A stretch of 9,683 nucleotides of DNA from Thermoflexales bacterium. GTDB taxonomy: Bacteria; Chloroflexota; Anaerolineae; Fen-1058. Under the pieces are notes generated by a model. It was not told the origin of the DNA. It did no database searches and saw nothing but the letters and a program-made list of their open reading frames with translations. Shown here piece after piece: positions 7,272-9,683 of the stretch. The stretch spans positions 1-9,683 of the forward strand of contig JADGQE010000127.1 in assembly GCA_017882055.1 (NCBI GenBank), in the 5' to 3' direction. Every line of letters begins with the position of its first letter. Position 1 is the first letter of the stretch. A program made the translations under genes and the position numbers.

Positions 7272-7430
7272 GCGGTTAAGGCCAATCCCATTGCTGAGTG
7301 ACGCGTGAAGCATCATGTCATTGGCGTGCGGCCCTAATGGATCGTAGAGCGCAGGTGTCCCCTGTCGCAGCCAGGCGATGAAATGCGCTGTTGAGCCATC
7401 ATCCGACTCCAATTTCCAAAGGTATCCCAT
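7254..7430 (-). CDS. Doubtful minus-strand mini-ORF (58 residues), possible gene remnant
   Basis: A 58-codon minus-strand frame starts MGYLWKLESDDGSTA and ends at 7254, overlapping the end of the Cas6-like gene tail to tail by 18 bases. GAGGG lies five bases before the ATG, a reasonable ribosome-binding site. The start resembles small proteins of Chloroflexota and Actinobacteria that begin YLWRLELEDGTPADPP, as I remember them, but the similarity fades after about 15 residues. This would fit a frameshifted or decayed copy. The frame stays open upstream to 7610, but that part runs through a palindrome and is unlikely to be coding. It may also be noncoding. Confidence 0.25.
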   Translation of the reverse strand: MGYLWKLESDDGSTAHFIAWLRQGTPALYDPLGPHANDMMLHASLSNGIGLNRSLDDK

Positions 7431-7538
7431 GTCAACCCTCATCCACCAACGCGTCGAAGCGGCGAAGGCGGCGGACTGAGAATCCATTTTGCCCTGATCG
7501 CATAGCCGTTCTGAGTACAGCTGATTGATATAGAAAAA

Positions 7539-7584
7539 GGAACCAGGTTTCCGGCTCCTGCGGAGCAGGCGGAACCTGGTTTCT
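7539..7584. repeat. REP-like long hairpin with nested palindromic arms
   Basis: The arms GGAACCAGGTTTCC (7539-7552) and GGAACCTGGTTTCT (7571-7584) are 12/14 identical as direct repeats and also pair as inverted repeats, because each is itself nearly palindromic. The centre (7557-7569) adds a five-base stem, CCTGC-GGA-GCAGG. The whole folds into a stem of roughly 20 pairs with a one-base bulge and a small internal bulge. A T-run follows only on the minus strand (AAAAA at about 7534-7538 on +), yet no minus-strand gene ends there. It is either a factor-independent terminator in an odd orientation or a dispersed intergenic palindrome. Confidence 0.85.
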
Positions 7585-7628
7585 GCATTGCTAACAGACA
7601 TCTTCATCAATAATTAATCTTGGCCGGG

Positions 7629-7634
7629 TATAAT
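7629..7634 (+). promoter_or_regulatory. Candidate -10 box (TATAAT) upstream of the DUF3105 gene
   Basis: A perfect TATAAT lies at 7629-7634 in a locally AT-rich stretch, just downstream of the REP-like hairpin. No good -35 box stands 16-18 bases upstream. If used, it would give a leader of about 150 bases for the DUF3105/lipoprotein pair. Confidence 0.35.
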
Positions 7635-7670
7635 TTTTGGGGTTAGGGTCGTGTGGCCAGCGTGGTCTCG

Positions 7671-7698
7671 TTGCGCATCACGGGGGATGTTGTATAAG
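7671..7698 (+). promoter_or_regulatory. Alternative promoter candidate for the DUF3105/lipoprotein pair
   Basis: TTGCGC at 7671-7676 and TATAAG at 7693-7698 are separated by 16 bases. Both boxes are imperfect, but the spacing is acceptable and the position, about 90 bases before the ATG, is reasonable. It competes with the TATAAT box at 7629. Confidence 0.35.
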
Positions 7699-7790
7699 CG
7701 GGCGAGCCACTGCGTTAGTAGCGGAGACTTTCAACACCGTGTTCGATACTCAATCGCCATAGCCATCATCTCACGGGAGGAGATACCAGC

Positions 7791-8390
7791 ATGACTAAAG
7801 CTTCACAAAGAATATCTACGGGCAAATCCGGTCAATTACAAAAGCGCCGCTCGACAAAGAATGACAAATTATCCATCTGGCTCGTCGGTGGCGGAGCCGT
7901 CATCACACTGATCCTGGTTATCCTTGTGCTTAATCCTCCGAAGCCCGGAGACATTGCCGGTGTGGTCACTTACGGCAATCTGGCGCGCGATCATTCCAGC
8001 GCACCGGTGACTTATCCTCAGACACCTCCAGTAGGTGGCGTGCATAATCCAGTCTGGCAGAATTGCGGCATTTATGACCAGCCTGTTCACAACGAAAACG
8101 CGGTGCACTCACTGGAACACGGGTCCGTTTGGATTACGTATCAACCCGATCTGCCGGCGGACGCCGTAGAGCATTTGCGCAGTTTGGTGCGCGGGCATGA
8201 CCATCTACTGCTCTCGCCATATCCTGGCTTGCCCAAGCCGGTTGTGGCCTCAGCCTGGGGACTGCAGCTACAACTCGACGATGCCAACGACTCGCGACTG
8301 CCCCTATTCATCACTCACTACGAGCAAGGGCCACAAACACCTGAACCGGGCGCAGTCTGCAATGGAGGAGTTGGTAAGCCAATTGAATAA
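7791..8390 (+). CDS. DUF3105 family membrane-anchored protein
   Basis: This 199-residue protein has a basic N-terminus, one membrane-spanning segment (about 28-47) and a C-terminal domain outside the cytoplasm. The family's conserved blocks are all present in order: PPVGGVHNPVWQNCGIYDQP (79-98), AVHSLEHGSVWITY (104-117), LSPYPGLP (141-148), ASAWG (153-157) and TPEPGAVCNGGVG (183-195). Several His and Cys residues (C92, C190, and the His of the VHNP and SLEHG motifs) are family-conserved and could bind a metal or form a disulphide, but DUF3105 proteins have no established function. The start is fixed by GGGAGGAG at 7775-7782, eight bases before the ATG. The lipoprotein gene follows after 40 bases, so the two probably form an operon. 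Confidence 0.92.
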   Translation: MTKASQRISTGKSGQLQKRRSTKNDKLSIWLVGGGAVITLILVILVLNPPKPGDIAGVVTYGNLARDHSSAPVTYPQTPPVGGVHNPVWQNCGIYDQPVHNENAVHSLEHGSVWITYQPDLPADAVEHLRSLVRGHDHLLLSPYPGLPKPVVASAWGLQLQLDDANDSRLPLFITHYEQGPQTPEPGAVCNGGVGKPIE

Positions 8391-8430
8391 GTCTGGCAGT
8401 TCGCAGCACCGTAGATCAAGGGGAATTGAA

Positions 8431-9576
8431 ATGAACAAACTGAAATCCGTGGCACGGTTAGGCGCGGCGCTATTCTTGCTCATGCTCATTGCCGCGTGCA
8501 GCAGCCAACCGCCGCAACCCGCGGCGATCGCGCAAGCAGCTTCGACATCGACGCCGACTGTTGCACCGACAAAGACGACAGCGCCGACATCGACCGGCAC
8601 ACCGACCAGCACACCAACCGCCACGCCGACCGTCACACCGACGCCCACGCCTACACTGAACCCGTTGGCCATTGCAGCGATGCGTCAGCGCGCCTATCCG
8701 GGAAGCGACATTACGATCGAACAAGAGTTGCCGCGCGGCACAAACTATCGGCAATACATTGCCTCATATCAATCGGACGGATTGAAGATCTACGGACTGC
8801 TCACCATTCCGAATGGCGAGAAACCGGCTACCGGCTGGCCCGCCATCATTTTTGATCACGGCCACATTCCGCCCAGTATCTATCGCACTACGGAGCGCTA
8901 CGTCAATTACGTGGCAGATATCGCTCGCAGCGGCTACGTCGTGTTCAAGCCCGACTATCGCGGGCACGGCAGTTCGGAAGGTGTCGCCACGGGCGGCTAC
9001 GGCACACCCGATTACACCATCGATGTGTTGAATGCGCTAGCTTCCGTCAAGCGGCTGCCCGAGGTCGATCCAAATCGCCTCGGTATGTGGGCACATTCGA
9101 TGGGCGGGATGATCGCCCTGCGCTCCATGGTTATATCGAAGGATATCAAGGCGGGCGTGATCTGGTCGGGCGTCGTCGCTTCGTACCCTGATCTCATGAC
9201 CAAGTGGCACCACCCTGATTTTAATGGGCCAACTCCAACGCCGAATCCGGAATTCGCAGCCGAAGGCGGCCACTGGCGCAATGATCTCATCGAACAGTAC
9301 GGCACGCCCGACGAGAACCCCGATTTCTGGAACTCGATCTCACCGATCTCATTTGTAAGCGACATCTCCGGCCCATTGCAACTCCATGCCAGTCTGGCGG
9401 ATACGGAAGTACCGTACGTGTTTTCGCAAAGCCTCGATCAGGCGATGCAGGCTGCGGGCAAGACGGTCGAGTTGTACACGTATCAAAATGACGATCATAA
9501 CCTCGCGCAGAGCTTTGGCCTGGCCATGCAGCGATCGATCGAGTTCTTTGACAAGTATGTGAAAGGCACCGGCTAA
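8431..9576 (+). CDS. Alpha/beta-hydrolase lipoprotein (prolyl-oligopeptidase / acyl-esterase-like)
   Basis: The 381-residue product starts with a lipoprotein signal peptide and the lipobox LIAAC, with lipidation expected at C23. A low-complexity Thr/Pro linker (about 38-76) follows, then an alpha/beta-hydrolase fold. Visible landmarks are FDHGH (141-145) for the oxyanion region, PDYRGHGSSEG (174-184), and the nucleophile elbow AHSMGG with S223. The likely acid is D324 (ADTEVP) and the likely base H356 (NDDHNL). This pattern fits the S9/dienelactone-hydrolase-like serine hydrolases, acting outside the cell on an ester or peptide that cannot be predicted. I chose 8431 rather than an upstream in-frame ATG at 8197. 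AAGGGG sits at 8418-8423, the signal peptide begins there, and the longer form would overlap the DUF3105 gene with non-family sequence. Confidence 0.93.
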   Translation: MNKLKSVARLGAALFLLMLIAACSSQPPQPAAIAQAASTSTPTVAPTKTTAPTSTGTPTSTPTATPTVTPTPTPTLNPLAIAAMRQRAYPGSDITIEQELPRGTNYRQYIASYQSDGLKIYGLLTIPNGEKPATGWPAIIFDHGHIPPSIYRTTERYVNYVADIARSGYVVFKPDYRGHGSSEGVATGGYGTPDYTIDVLNALASVKRLPEVDPNRLGMWAHSMGGMIALRSMVISKDIKAGVIWSGVVASYPDLMTKWHHPDFNGPTPTPNPEFAAEGGHWRNDLIEQYGTPDENPDFWNSISPISFVSDISGPLQLHASLADTEVPYVFSQSLDQAMQAAGKTVELYTYQNDDHNLAQSFGLAMQRSIEFFDKYVKGTG

Positions 9577-9618
9577 ACTTTCTCGATCGCGCCATCGCGG
9601 CTGTGGCCTGATGTCCAC

Positions 9619-9683
9619 ATGATTCATGAAGATCACGTCAACCTGATCCGAAACGGCGTGCCATCCCGCGGCGGCGTATGGGC
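9619..9683 (+). CDS. Probable class I SAM-dependent methyltransferase, N-terminal end only
   Basis: From the ATG at 9619 the frame runs open to the window edge. It encodes MIHEDHVNLIRNGVPSRGGV followed by W. This opening is the form I associate with a group of small class I methyltransferases in which HVxLIRxGVP precedes the glycine-rich SAM-binding motif I; motif I itself would lie just beyond the edge. It is in the same direction as the lipoprotein gene, 42 bases after its stop. No clear Shine-Dalgarno is visible. With only 21 complete codons the family call is provisional. Confidence 0.6.
   Translation, partial: MIHEDHVNLIRNGVPSRGGVW

Larger units (their letters stand above)
7272..7790. 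other. 519-base gene-poor gap between the RAMP operon and the DUF3105 gene
   Basis: No convincing gene lies here. From left to right it holds the doubtful minus-strand mini-ORF (to 7430), about 100 bases with nothing recognised, the REP-like hairpin at 7539-7584, an AT-richer stretch with a TATAAT box at 7629-7634, and a second promoter-like pair at 7671-7698. I looked for a CRISPR array or any series of spaced repeats and saw none. No plus-strand intrinsic terminator directly follows the Cas6-like gene. Confidence 0.7.

Noticed and set aside
7431..7610. Upstream extension of the minus-strand frame to a 118-residue protein
   Set aside because: The extension reads straight through the REP-like palindrome and shows no family-like sequence; the only plausible ribosome-binding site precedes the ATG at 7430.
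7272..7790. CRISPR array next to the Cas6-like gene
   Set aside because: No 25-40 base repeat recurs at regular spacing; the only repeats are the two 14-base arms of a single hairpin.
8197..8430. In-frame ATG at 8197 giving a 459-residue form of the lipoprotein
   Set aside because: The extension overlaps the DUF3105 gene out of frame, would bury the signal peptide and lipobox inside the protein, and has no better ribosome-binding site than the one before 8431.
8540..8660. Short tandem-like ACN-CCG repeats
   Set aside because: They encode the Thr-Pro linker of the lipoprotein; unit length and lack of spacers rule out a CRISPR array.

Overview
The window looks like chromosomal DNA of a GC-rich bacterium, most likely a member of the Chloroflexota. 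I infer this from the GC-rich base composition, the Thr-Pro-rich linker behind a lipobox in the last complete gene (common in secreted Chloroflexota lipoproteins), the DUF3105 neighbour and the general gene content. No rRNA, tRNA or other phylogenetic marker is present, so the assignment is tentative. All confident genes lie on the + strand.

Layout. Positions 1-96 hold the 3' end of a HIT-family (HINT-like) nucleotide-binding protein. Next come a small four-helix membrane protein of unknown function (121-528) and a UMF1/Atg22-like MFS permease (572-2149). After a 92-base gap with a good sigma70-type promoter (2174-2202) and a strong Shine-Dalgarno, there is a compact three-gene block (2242-7271) in which consecutive genes overlap by exactly 17 bases. 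A 519-base gene-poor gap follows, with a REP-like hairpin, candidate promoters and a doubtful minus-strand mini-ORF. Then come a DUF3105 membrane protein (7791-8390), an alpha/beta-hydrolase lipoprotein (8431-9576) and the first 65 bases of a probable SAM-dependent methyltransferase (from 9619).

The item of real interest is the three-gene block. Gene 1 encodes a 1076-residue protein built from several fused RAMP (Cas7-like) domains: three glycine-rich loops, two IPGS-x-x-KG-x-x-R-type motifs, a probable extra degenerate RAMP unit, and a helical insert that could be Cas11-like. Gene 2 encodes a 292-residue protein with a CxxC-x16-CxxC zinc ribbon and no family that I recognise. Gene 3 encodes a Cas6-like RAMP endoribonuclease with a PF10040/COG5551-type C-terminus. 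No Cas10, Cas1, Cas2, separate Cas5 or CRISPR array lies in the window, and the flanking genes are housekeeping-like.

The block therefore reads as a self-contained, Cas10-less, type III-related RNA-binding or RNA-cleaving effector. Its domain plan recalls the single-chain gRAMP/Cas7-11 effectors of subtype III-E, but it lacks their Cys-rich zinc sites, is shorter, and has different partners. It may use crRNAs from an array elsewhere or a non-CRISPR guide. A perfect 16-bp hairpin inside gene 2 is a candidate RNA element within the same transcript. Function is inferred; the domain assignments rest on motifs read by eye.
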